A stretch of DNA of 64,000 nt, from positions 88,434,958 to 88,498,957 of the forward strand of contig CP136069.1 in the NCBI GenBank assembly GCA_032622095.1, written 5' to 3'. This DNA comes from Siphonodentalium dalli (lineage: Eukaryota > Mollusca > Scaphopoda > Gadilida > Siphonodentaliidae). This document shows, one piece after another, positions 19,816-29,319 of the stretch. Each line of letters opens with the position of its first letter. Positions within the stretch are counted from its first letter, which is position 1. Made by a program: the position numbers and the translations under genes. The notes under the pieces are model-generated. The model was not told the origin of the DNA. It did no database searches and worked only from the letters and a program-made list of their open reading frames with translations.

Positions 19816-21977
19816 GAAGAGCGTGTAAAAGCCCAAAGCTATTTTGGAGTACTATCAAGCAGATAAATAGGAACAATACTGAACGAGATTTTGTCAGCGA
19901 TGTACCATTAAATGAATTTTATACGCATTTCCAAAAAATTAATGAACCTGGTGATACTGATGAAGATTTTGAGCCCCTCTTAAACCAGATGTATGACGAA
20001 AATGATGACAGCTTACTGAATGTTAACTTTACCCGAGGTGAAATTCTGAGTGCCATTGACCGACTTAAGAGCGGGAAATCTCCCGGATCTGATAACATAC
20101 TAGCCGAATATATTATAGCTACTAAACACCTGATGATTGACATATACTTGAAACTCTTCAACACCGTATTCAGAAACGGTATCTTCCCAGAGCGATGGAC
20201 GGAGGGCTTGATTCAACCTATTTTTAAAAAGAAAGGGAAACGGTCAAACCCAGACTCGTATCGCGGAATCACCCTCCTTAGTATAATGGGGAAAATGTTT
20301 ACATCGATTTTGAATAAGCGCTTAGTTGAATTTTGCGACCAATGCGAAACCATTTCTGAATTTCAGACAGGCTTCAGGAAAAATCACTCAACTGTTGACA
20401 ATGTTTTTATTCTCAAGTGCATAATCGACATATATCTTTCAAGAGGAAAAAAATTGTATTGTTGTTTCATTGACTTTAAAAAAGCATTTGACACGGTATG
20501 GCGTGACGGCCTTTGGGTTAAAATGATGACAGCAAATATTAATGGCAGAATTCTTAATGTAATACGTAGTATGTATGGAAACATCAAATCATGCGTTGTA
20601 CAAGGATGCTACCGATCAGAATTTTTTACTTGTAATATGGGGGTAAGGCAAGGTGAAACCCTGTCGCCTTTGCTGTTCTCCATGTATCTTAACGACTTAG
20701 AATCATTTCTTGATAACTGTGCCATTGACGGCTTAAAATTCATAAACGACGCGTTTCTCGATACATTCGGAGAGTATATGAAAATAATGTGCGTATTGTA
20801 TGCCGATGATACGATTATACTGGCTGAAGACCACACAAGTATGCAGCGAGCGTTGAATGCATTCGCCGATTACGCATCAGCTTGGAAACTGACGATAAAT
20901 GTAGACAAAACTAAAGCAATGGTATTCAGTAACCGCAAGGGTGACAACAGGGAACTATTGACTCTCTATGACAATTATATTGATTACGTTGATACCATGA
21001 CTTATTTGGGGATTGATTTTTACCATAACGGAAGGTTCTGCCAAGCGGTAAAGAAAATTGCATCTGTCGGCAAGAAAGCCATATATAGTTTCGTAAGTCA
21101 AACAGAAAAATTAAAGTTAAGTAACGACCTAGTTCTCACCTTATTTGATAAAACAATTGAACCAATTACTACGTACTGTAGCGAGGTTTGGGCAATGGAA
21201 CAATTGTATGAGTTAGACAGTCTAGTCCTGGGATTTTATAAGCAGGTTCTGAGGATGAAAAGAAGTACCCCCACATACATGGTCTATGGTGAAATTGGTA
21301 GATATCCCCTGAGCATTAAATGTAAAATGCGTATGCTGAACTACTGGAGGCGAATTCTTGATGGCAAATGCTCCCAAGTTGTGCAAAAGCTGTATCATTT
21401 GTTATTGCACCTCAAAGATTCTGCGAAAACTAATAAGCGAGTAACGTGGATTTCGTGCATTAAGGGGTTAATCGACTCTTCTGGACAAAACCACGTATGG
21501 GATGCACAATGTATTTCCTGTTTTGATATTAGATATATTGAGAATAGGTTTAAAGACCAATTTATCCAAAAATGGTGGGTGGACATCGATAGTTCATCAC
21601 GCGGTCGATTCTATCGGAACTTTAAAAAGGAATTTGGTTTTGAGACGTATTTTACGAATTTACCTCGCGATTTGTCACACAACATTATGAGATTGAGGAC
21701 AGCCAATCATAGACTAGGAGTCGAAACTAGCAGGTGGGGAAAAGCAAGCAAGCGTGGTAAAAACTGTACGTTATGTGGGCAGACAGACGCAAATGACGAA
21801 TACCATATCATATCCGTTTGCACAATCTTAGTTGGGGCCAGGCAGAAATATATACCACGATGGTTCTGGGAGGAACCTGCTAGATGGAAATTCTACATAC
21901 TATTAGCGTCCCACAATCCAGAAATCCAGAAAGGCTTAGGCATTGTGACTAAGATAGGACTGAGTAAGATCGAATAG
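19797..21977 (+). CDS. LINE ORF2 part 2: reverse transcriptase
   Basis: Open from ~19797 through the junction region (RRACKSPKLFWSTIKQINR), with a 662-codon uninterrupted stretch 19989-21977. RT blocks in order: SYRGITLLSIMGKMF, EFQTGFRKNHSTVDN, CCFIDFKKAFDTVW (motif A Asp, ~20475), MGVRQGETLSPLLFSMYL (motif B), VLYADDTIIL (motif C, ~20797) and YLGIDFYHNG. The C-terminus has RTANHRLGVETSRWGK and the cysteine-histidine module CTLCGQTDANDEYHIISVC (~21765). All catalytic residues are present. Codons and frame are continuous with the endonuclease if one frameshift is allowed, so the insertion is recent by this criterion. Clade (CR1/L2-like or another APE clade) needs a phylogeny. Confidence 0.9.
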   Translation, partial: NRNDSLRRACKSPKLFWSTIKQINRNNTERDFVSDVPLNEFYTHFQKINEPGDTDEDFEPLLNQMYDENDDSLLNVNFTRGEILSAIDRLKSGKSPGSDNILAEYIIATKHLMIDIYLKLFNTVFRNGIFPERWTEGLIQPIFKKKGKRSNPDSYRGITLLSIMGKMFTSILNKRLVEFCDQCETISEFQTGFRKNHSTVDNVFILKCIIDIYLSRGKKLYCCFIDFKKAFDTVWRDGLWVKMMTANINGRILNVIRSMYGNIKSCVVQGCYRSEFFTCNMGVRQGETLSPLLFSMYLNDLESFLDNCAIDGLKFINDAFLDTFGEYMKIMCVLYADDTIILAEDHTSMQRALNAFADYASAWKLTINVDKTKAMVFSNRKGDNRELLTLYDNYIDYVDTMTYLGIDFYHNGRFCQAVKKIASVGKKAIYSFVSQTEKLKLSNDLVLTLFDKTIEPITTYCSEVWAMEQLYELDSLVLGFYKQVLRMKRSTPTYMVYGEIGRYPLSIKCKMRMLNYWRRILDGKCSQVVQKLYHLLLHLKDSAKTNKRVTWISCIKGLIDSSGQNHVWDAQCISCFDIRYIENRFKDQFIQKWWVDIDSSSRGRFYRNFKKEFGFETYFTNLPRDLSHNIMRLRTANHRLGVETSRWGKASKRGKNCTLCGQTDANDEYHIISVCTILVGARQKYIPRWFWEEPARWKFYILLASHNPEIQKGLGIVTKIGLSKIE

Positions 21978-22250
21978 TAGTGAGTCGTCGATGCGAAATA
22001 ACGATGATGATAATTAATATGATGTATATGACCAGTGCTGTTATTGTTAATGATGGTGTTGTTGTTGTTGTTGTTGTTGATGGTGATTGCGATGACGACG
22101 ATGAAGATGATGATGATGATAATAATAATAATGGTGACGATGATGGTGATAATGTATTATATTATATGTAAATAGTGTAAATATGTTTGTCAACTCTATA
22201 TAATGCGTGTTAACTCACGATTGAGTTCATTAAAGCATTCAATTCATTAC
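21978..22250 (+). other. LINE 3' untranslated region
   Basis: Contains gat/gac and tgt/gtt microsatellite (22054-22160), like the acidic tract near the 5' end, then unique sequence to the insertion edge. No AATAAA-plus-poly(A) tail is seen. Confidence 0.6.
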
Positions 22251-22441
22251 ATCGGACTGGTCACGGTTTTTGGCGAATCAGTAATGAAATATTGTTGAAA
22301 TTATCGGGCCATGAACGTTTCTTATATGTTTTATAATTCCCTATTCGATCGTCAATAAGTATATATCAAAACAGTAACAGTTTTTGTTTTCTTCCAGAGT
22401 TTGAAAAATAATAAACATTTTCAACTCAATTGAACTCTTTA

Positions 22442-22936
22442 TTAAAGGTACGGTTGGCCTTGGCTATCCTGTGAAAATATTTCCACCCGTCAAAAACCGC
22501 CACAACCAGAAAGAACATCAAAATGTAGACAGACATTGTCCGTATACAAATAAGAAATATCACATAAACAGTATGTTATTGTCATATTTTTGACCAATGT
22601 TATGTAAACAATAGCATAAAAGTTACTTTTCTGGTTTTTGTTTATATTATGATGGTAAACATAAAGAGTGTTCTTTGTTGGTGAATTCCTGATATGGAAC
22701 TAATAAAGAGCGTTTATACAATTTGTGTGTGATTAACCAGTAGCAGTGTGCTGTCTTCTGTAACACAATCAGGCTCTTGCTTAGGTAAAATATAGTAGAT
22801 CTTTATGATGACATGTTGTTTACGCGATGGTCATGGTATATATGAACGAAACTGTATGCGTTTTAATGTTTTTCTGTTTACGGTGTTTGGAACAAATATG
22901 AATATTTTCGACAATTAAGGCCAACCGTACCTTTAA
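22442..22936. mobile_element. MITE with 19-bp terminal inverted repeats (TTAA type)
   Basis: TTAAAGGTACGGTTGGCCT at 22442-22460 is an exact inverted match of 22918-22936. If the outer TTAA is the target duplication, the repeats proper are AGGTACGGTTGGCCT. The ~495-bp body has no coding potential. TTAA targets are typical of piggyBac-type elements, but the ends do not start CCC, so assignment is open. A truncated relative lies at 2800-2936. Confidence 0.85.
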
Positions 22937-23276
22937 CATACCGGTACATTATATATTTTTTTTTTTAAATAACTTTATTTTAAAAAAAAAACAATATTAA
23001 CTTGAAGATACAAAAACATATAATCATGCATACATAAAGTATATTGACACACTATTCATACGTTAACATGATAATGTCAATCAGAAGTATCAATAAGAAA
23101 TATATAGAAGGGATTGGATGAATGGTGGTGGGGGTGGGGGTTCTCATTTGTTTTCACGATAAATTCGCGTGTGTGGTATGCTCTTTTAACAGTTAACTTA
23201 GTGGACGATTCTCATGCGTTGCCTGTAATGACGTGAAGGAAAGTAAATCAAAAAGTAAGTTAAAGTAAATATATAG

Positions 23277-24012
23277 AGGATCTCACATGAGTTTCTATTT
23301 TATACGGAATTTATCAACCGAGTTCACTAAATTCGATTTGAGCCGAGGTTTACCGAGGCTCAAATAGAATTTAGAGGACGAGGTTGATAAATTACGTATA
23401 ATATAGGACGAGTGTGAGATACCTTTTATCACATGATCAAATAAACCCGAAGCAACGCGAAATATTCATCGAAAACAACAATCATAAACTACAGCGATCG
23501 CAAGTTATTTGAAGAACGCCGTGACGTCATCGCACGCGCTGATATTAAACGTGTCTATTACCGATAATTATGAAACTGCTTTTATGGCCAAATTATGTGA
23601 TAAAGTATTGTACGTTATCATGTTCTTGTTGTAAGCAAAACAATCTAGCGGCAGACACTGGTTCATTCGTACACTATACATAGAGGATCTCACATGAGTT
23701 TCTATTTTATACGAAATTTATCAACCGAGTTCACTAAATTCGATTTGAGCCGAGGTTTACCGAGGCTCAAATAGAATTTAGTGGACGAGGTTGATAAATT
23801 ACGTATAAAATAGGACGAGTGTGAGATACTTTTTATCACATGATCAAATAAATGCGAAGCAATGCGAAATATCCATCGAAAACAACGATAAAAACCGCAG
23901 CGATCGCAAGTCATTTGAAGAACGATGTGACGTCATCGCACGCGCTAATATTAAACGTGTCTCTTATCGATAATTATGAAACTGCTTTTATGGGCAAATT
24001 ATGTGATAAATA
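23277..24012 (+). repeat. Two direct copies of a ~335-bp repeat with a long hairpin
   Basis: Copies at 23277-23608 and 23682-24012 are highly similar. Each begins with an imperfect palindrome of ~140 bp (23280-23420 and 23687-23827) whose ~60-bp arms surround 'ccgaggtttaccgagg'. Each continues to 'gtgacgtcatcgcacgcgct', which contains a perfect CRE-like TGACGTCA, and 'taattatgaaactgctttta'. No protein is encoded. Confidence 0.85.
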
Positions 24013-24219
24013 TGATTACTACAGTTCGTTGACTGCCTTCACAACTGGATACCACTAATAGTCGAATTCGTAAATATAGTCGTTGTTAAGAGCTATAATC
24101 CGTTCAATTCTACATATATTCTTAATTTCCAAAAATAAGTGACTTTAAAGGCATGACATCCGGGGTGAACTTTGTTTTATAAATAAAGTACTTCAATAGT
24201 GTGATCAATGTGGTAGTTA

Positions 24220-25131
24220 TTTAGTTGTTTGTTGCATAATGTGGTGGTAGGAGAAAACTTTCCTTTGATGTAGAGATATATATACCGGATTTTGAAAAAA
24301 AGACTTTACCATGGGACAATCGTAGATAACGTGAATAATAGTTTCGTCTTTTGCATGGCATCTTTTGCATGATCCATCTGTTACTACGCGCATGCATGTT
24401 TTCAGTATAGTTTATTCGTTCCAATGATCCTAATTATTATACAGTATTGGAACCAGTGGAATTTAGTATATCTGGTAGTAGTTTGAAAGGGCTCGATAGT
24501 ATTTGCTTCCATGGGAGGTTCATGCTTAAATCGTTGTTCCATTTACGAATGCATGACGATGAGGGGTCTATATTGTCCATGATGAAATGTACCTTCATTT
24601 CCGGTTTTGGCGAATCAGTAATGCAATATTGTTTGGAATTATCGGGCCATGAACTTTTCTTAAAGGTAAATTTACATCACGAGAAAGAGCCATTACTTGT
24701 CTTCTAATTCCTAGTAGTGTAACAAAGTTTGTCGATACACCAAAATTCGATATCACTGATTCAACTGAATGTAATTGGTCATAAAATTGACCCCTTACTC
24801 TCTCCACTCGTTCATAGTTATCGTATCTTCGTTGATTGTTAAATTGTTATTGGTCCATATATAGTCTGAGTCATAATGTCTATGGGCTCATTTTATTAGT
24901 AATTTCGAGAATCTTCCGCCAGGCAGTTAAAACATCGCGCCAAAAAAGGTTCTTAATTTTAAATGTACTGGGAGCGCGACCTGTAATCGGATACAGATAA
25001 TCGGAGAACAAACACAGTTCGGAGCAGTGTTCGGAGCGGGGAAAATAGTGGATATCAATCAAAATAATCCCATGATTTAATACAAAACACTGTTTTTGAA
25101 GACATGAGTTGATTTTACGTCGATGTAGCAA
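24220..25131 (-). pseudogene. LINE ORF2 C-terminal remnant
   Basis: Minus-strand pieces in shifting frames, in order: NLFWRDVLTAWRKI (~24930), HGPIIPNNIALLIRQNRK, a KWNNDLSMNLPWKQI block (~24530), and GSCKRCHAKDETIIHVIYDCP (~24330-24385). The sequence 'FW.DV..AW ... KW...L...W..I ... C..C....ETI.H..YDCP' is the usual tail of several LINE ORF2 families. Many stops and frameshifts show it is inactive. Its middle part is related to the flank of the LINE at 17.7-22.25 kb. Confidence 0.7.
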
Positions 25132-25205
25132 TGACTATTCCCTGATTTTGTATATGGTGTTTATACTTAGAATATTTAATATACATGCGATTGGCAGTAT
25201 TTACA

Positions 25206-25460
25206 GGGGGGGGGGGGGGGGGTAGTAAACAAATTGCCGGAAGGTATGCCGGGGTGGTGGGTGGCCCGAGGGGGGGGCGTTTTTTACACCCTCATGCAAT
25301 TTTTTTACTAAAGACCTTTTGTGCCTTTATATGACATTTGTAACAGTTTAAAACATATTATAAGAATTTATAACTGCAAAAACACACCATATTTATGTTA
25401 CTGGGACCTCATATGGGCCTTAGTAGAGATGACATTGAGCTATATGGCATGTTGCATATG
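25206..25460 (+). repeat. G-run dispersed repeat, copy 2
   Basis: Starts with 17 consecutive G. The same order of landmarks as 2935-3215 follows ('ggtagtaaacaaattgcc', 'ggaaggtatgccgggg', 'acaccctcatgcaattttt', 'atatggcatgttgcata'). Confidence 0.8.
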
Positions 25461-26028
25461 GGGCGGTGGGTTGAAAAACACCCTTCGGAAAGTAGATTGG
25501 AGAAATGAAAACTGAAATAAATAAACTTGTGTTGATGTAACTAAAGCCAAGATCATGGTGTGCATGGAAAAAGAGCTATAATGTGACTATCAATGGCTAG
25601 AATATAACTGTCATCACACTGTTCATCAGTGTATCAAGCCAATCAGTGAAATATTTACATGTCTATCAACTCATATGATCTGTTACTCTCACAACACCTA
25701 AATATCCAAGTCTGGCTTAGTGACTGTTTGTCATTTATTATAACAGAGGTTTCTCCAGTAGACTAACAAAAGTGTTAAGACACACTGCTAGATAATGGGC
25801 TGGTTAGAAATAATGGAATTGTGTGTATCCTGTACATTGACCTAAGTTTGCATATATAAGTAAACTTGTCCTGATGTAACTAATGCCTAGATCATTGTGT
25901 GCATGTAAAAAGAGCGAGAAACTGTCTCAAACATTAATGTGACTTTCAATGGGTAGAAAATATCTGTCATCAGTGCATCAAGCCAATCAGTAAATTATTT
26001 GCATGTCATCAGATGATCTCTCACAAGA
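25461..26028 (+). repeat. ~370-bp tandem repeat, second locus
   Basis: Nearly two units related to 8998-9645, starting with 'ggggcggtgggttgaaaaac'. The second unit stops abruptly at 'gatgatctctcac', where the 3' end of a minus-strand LINE begins. Confidence 0.75.
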
Positions 26029-27398
26029 GATATCTTTATTACCTCCAAGTATAGGAGAGATCAATATACATGACATATAAATACAGTTGGATTAAAGTGG
26101 GCTCCCCTGGCCAGTGTGGAGGGCCGTTATCTACAAGTATGGAGAGGTGTTGGAAACCACGAGAGTGAAGCATATATGCATTTGAATGTTCACTACAGCT
26201 TTTGTTGCAGGAAAATCTGATTTGTCCAACAGATATGAAAGTTAGTCGTTACAACATGCGTGGGTGTTGAGAAGATAATTACAATGGACGTGACACGGGT
26301 TGCTGTACGCCATTCCTTATCATTGTGCTGAGAACGTACAAGAACTTCGCAGAATATAGTACTAGTTCCTTGAGGCAGTGAGATATGTGTTCTGTTAGGG
26401 TTTCCAGAGAACTTCCGAGGAGGGTTGCTACCAGGTCATCTCTGGCTAACGACGCAAGGTGAAAATATTCGGGTATGCCGAAACGAGAGATAATCCCTTC
26501 CCAAAAATAGTTTATAATAATGAGTGCGGCTGGAGAAGAGCATACGAACATGGCGTGGTCGATTTCGTTCGAGTACACTTCGCTGCAGAGATAACACACT
26601 AAATTGTTGGCATAGGTAGTCCTGTTGAGAAGCAGTACTAAGTTTTTGAGATATTTCAACATGTGAGCGTTTCCATGGAGAAGTTTCCAGACTGCCCAGT
26701 TTGATAGGGGATTAGGGTGAACTTTCCACAGAATTTGCAAGGATGGATCGGACGAAACTTTGATCTGCCACGAGGAAATGAACGTCCCCCTGACAGCTGC
26801 CTTCACAAGAGTTATCCACGTTGACAGTTTTGGGAAGACCCCAATGTCCAGGTAGTCGTTCAAATAGTTCAAAAGATCGTATTTGGCTAATATGGAGAAC
26901 ATTTCCTGTACATAACCACTGGAGCGATTGTATAGTCTGTACAGGTGTGCTTTCAGGACAAACAGTCGTAATGGTAATTGATGGCCGAACGGTAGATGGA
27001 TAAGACGTCCCAGAAAGCAAAGTGTTTTTATATGCAGTTGATATTCAATTGGTAGAAATCCAAGAAGACCTAGCGATAGCCTAGTTGACGCTCGTTTTGG
27101 GAGGGATTGTGCGTATTTGAGACATGTTCTGGCGGCTTTGTTCATAATGGTGATGGCGGAACTTTGATCAAAAGGAACCACCTCGACACCGTAGAGAGCT
27201 CTCGGTAGAACAACAGTTTTGAGGACATTTGTCATGGTGATGGGTGTAGTGGATTTCATACGTTTGTTACCCATGATATTGAAAAAGTTATTCCTCATTT
27301 TTGTCGACACAGAAGAGGCGGAATTGACCTGCGTCGCAAACTTGTCCTGAATTAAACCAAGATGGGCACATTCTGTAACGTTCTGAATAGTTTGATTG
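26029..27398 (-). pseudogene. LINE ORF2, C-terminal half (split by LTR element)
   Basis: Continuous minus-strand frame 27398-26279 after the RT domain: ECAHLGLIQDKF, TTPITMTNVLKTVVLPRALYG, LPKRASTRLSLGLLGFLPIEY, FFGRL-like FLGRLIHLPFG, and a terminal zinc module CYLCSEVYSNEIDHAMFVC (~26560-26620). 26029-26278 is the 3' UTR. It joins in frame with 33629-34085 if the LTR element and one 4-bp duplication are removed (RLGN continuing to QTIQN). The C-terminal half is intact; the element is 5'-truncated within RT. Confidence 0.85.
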
Positions 27399-28123
27399 TG
27401 TGACACGTATGGGGAGGGGTCAACATCTACATCCCTCAGGCCAGACAACCAATACAAGTCAACTGAATGAGTGTTCTTTCTCAACAGTTTACCGACAAAC
27501 GGTATACTTCGTTCCGGCTCCGATTCCGGCATAACATCTTTTCGATCAAACACGGAGTACAAATATATCTGACAAAATACATCTAAACAGTGAATTAATC
27601 GGGTAACAATCATTGATACCTTTTGATATCGTATCCTCGTTATCAAATTCACCTTTCAGAATATTTGTACGGCCTTAATGATTAAAAGAACATTAAACTG
27701 ACTTGTGTTGTGTTTACTACGGCGAAAATAGGTGTCCACGGAAGCAACGTAATTAATTCGTTGCGGGATTCACCTTGCGAAATAATCTATCAAACCATGC
27801 CCGAATAACCTTGTCAGGGGCAATTCCAAACATCTGGGCTTATTTCACCCATCTATGCGTGTCAGCAGTACACATTCCTCCTATTTTCGATTGAGACAAC
27901 TTATCAAATACGTACACGAAAGTACACCAAAATAGAAACAACTAGGTCACAAAAGTAAACATTAAACCATGCTTGAATAGCTATTTTGGGGACATCATAA
28001 AGCATGCTGGTCCTTCCAAACTTTACCCAGCTTCTGATTGGTTCCTTCCATCTCAGACTCTGGTTGGTCATTCTGCTGCAATTTGATTGGCTGCTTCTTG
28101 ATCCTCCAGGTCTGAGAAAGTGC

Positions 28124-28130
28124 TATAAAA
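28124..28130 (+). promoter_or_regulatory. LTR TATA box
   Basis: TATAAAA preceded by 'tgattgg' and 'ttgattggc' CCAAT-type motifs at ~28033 and 28083. It is conserved in the 3' LTR at 32783-32789. Predicted transcription start ~25-30 bp downstream, which would put the hairpin array in R. Confidence 0.7.
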
Positions 28131-28218
28131 GGCTGGCACAAATCAGAATCTTGGCAGACTGAGCACTTGAAATTTACTACAAGGTAACTTGTTAGGGAAA
28201 ACACTCACTGCCATTGCT

Positions 28219-28773
28219 GTTGCTCACAGAGTAACGAGCAACAAAAACTGTTACTCACAAAGTGAGCAACGAGCAACACAAGGCACATTGAGACTGAGAA
28301 CTTACTGCTAGGTAACTAGTCAGGATATAAACTCATTGCCATCGCTGTTACTCACAGAGTAACGAGCAACAAACGCTGTTGCTCACAAAGTGAGCAACGA
28401 GCAACACAAACCTGTTACTCACAAAGTGAGCAACGATCAACAAAACTGTCACTCATTGACTAATGAGCGACACTCTTTAAACTGTTACTCATTGACTAAT
28501 GAGAACAAATCTTTGAATCTAACCGTCACTCATCGACTGATGAGCGACACTCTTTAAACTGTTACTCGTTGACTAATGAGCAACAAAACTCTGAAACCAT
28601 ATAACCGTTACTCATTGAGCGACACTCTTAAAATAGTTACTCATTGACTAATGAGCAACACAACTCTGAATCTACATAACTGTCACTCATTGAGTGACAC
28701 TCTTAAAAACTGTTGCTCATTGAATAATGAGCAACAGCATTTAAATAGATACAACCACTACTCATCGAGTAGT
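28219..28773 (+). repeat. Array of ~14 short hairpins inside the LTR
   Basis: Each unit is an inverted repeat of the type GTTACTCATT-GACT-AATGAGCAAC, with stems of 7-11 bp and loops of 3-5 nt, at ~28219, 28249, 28346, 28378, 28412, 28447, 28482, 28524, 28559, 28605, 28635, 28680, 28711 and 28755. Substitutions in one arm are often matched in the other (CTCATT/AATGAG becoming CTCATC/GATGAG; TGTT/AACA becoming TGTC/GACA). It lies between the TATA box and the poly(A) signal, so it should be in the RNA. Confidence 0.85.
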
Positions 28774-28896
28774 CATAAACTGGTTTCCCTATTTACTGCC
28801 CAAAAATAGGGTGGTGGCAGCAAAACAAAAGACTTCATTGGCAAATTAAACCTGCAGCTCGACTGAGCCAGGCTTACCTCACGTGCCTAAAAACTT

Positions 28897-28902
28897 AATA
28901 AA
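28897..28902 (+). terminator. LTR polyadenylation signal
   Basis: AATAAA about 90 bp before the LTR end. It is conserved in the 3' LTR and defines the probable R/U5 boundary around 28915-28925. Confidence 0.6.
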
Positions 28903-28994
28903 ATACTCAACCCTTTTTGGCTCGCAGGGACTCGTGGATGAAACCACTCGATCGATACCGGAATTGAGTCCCCACCCCCTGCGTGTTACAAAAT

Positions 28995-29013
28995 TGGTGG
29001 CAGCGGTGGGATT
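28995..29013 (+). other. tRNA-Leu primer-binding site
   Basis: TGGTGGCAGCGGTGGGATT, four bases after the LTR, is complementary over 19 nt to the conserved animal tRNA-Leu 3' end (AATCCCACCGCTGCCA plus CCA). Confidence 0.8.
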
Positions 29014-29073
29014 AAAATACTTTGCCACATCAAGGTGAAAAAACCTAAAAATTTCAAATTATAAATAAACCAA

Positions 29074-29310
29074 ATGTCAGAAGATAGCGATCAATTTGAT
29101 CAGATTAAACCCGTTGGGCTTATTGGATTTGCTAATGCATCTGAATATTCAAGTGCATGTCAATACTGTTCTGATCATACAATTGACGTCCTAGAAATTG
29201 ACCTGACAGGAATTGGTTTTCTTGTTTTCTTTGATGAAACTGAACTGAACGAGTGTTACATACATTCATCGTTAAATAATTGGGACTGCTTTTTGTACAT
29301 ACTTGTCTAA
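29074..29310 (+). other. Small leader reading frame before gag
   Basis: 78 codons starting MSEDSDQFDQIKPVGLIG, between the primer site and gag. No family recognised; it could be a leader peptide frame or chance. Confidence 0.35.
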
Positions 29311-29319
29311 GTGATACAA

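Larger units (their letters stand above)
17695..22250 (+). mobile_element. Near-intact APE-type LINE with candidate 16-bp target duplication
   Basis: ATCGGACTGGTCACGG occurs at 17679-17694 and again at 22251-22266, flanking an ORF1 remnant, an endonuclease and a reverse transcriptase in order. A direct repeat of this size fits target-primed reverse transcription. The 3' end lacks poly(A) and finishes 'attcaattcattac'. The 3' flank (22267-22323) resembles 24605-24668, part of an older LINE tail, so this copy landed inside another LINE. The only clear coding break is one frameshift near 19795. ORF1 is 5'-truncated. Confidence 0.75.
27399..28990 (+). repeat. 5' LTR (1592 bp)
   Basis: TG...CA ends with a 9-bp near-perfect terminal inverted repeat (TGTGACACG / CGTGTTACA). 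Order of signals: ATTGG (CCAAT-like) boxes at ~28035 and 28084, TATAAAA at 28124, hairpin array 28219-28773, AATAAA at 28897. Small frames on its minus strand also occur in the other LTR and are not genes. Confidence 0.9.

Noticed and set aside
26279-27652. A single 457-codon protein
   Set aside because: Its first ~85 codons lie in the LTR and recur in the other LTR; only the part from 27398 downward is LINE sequence.
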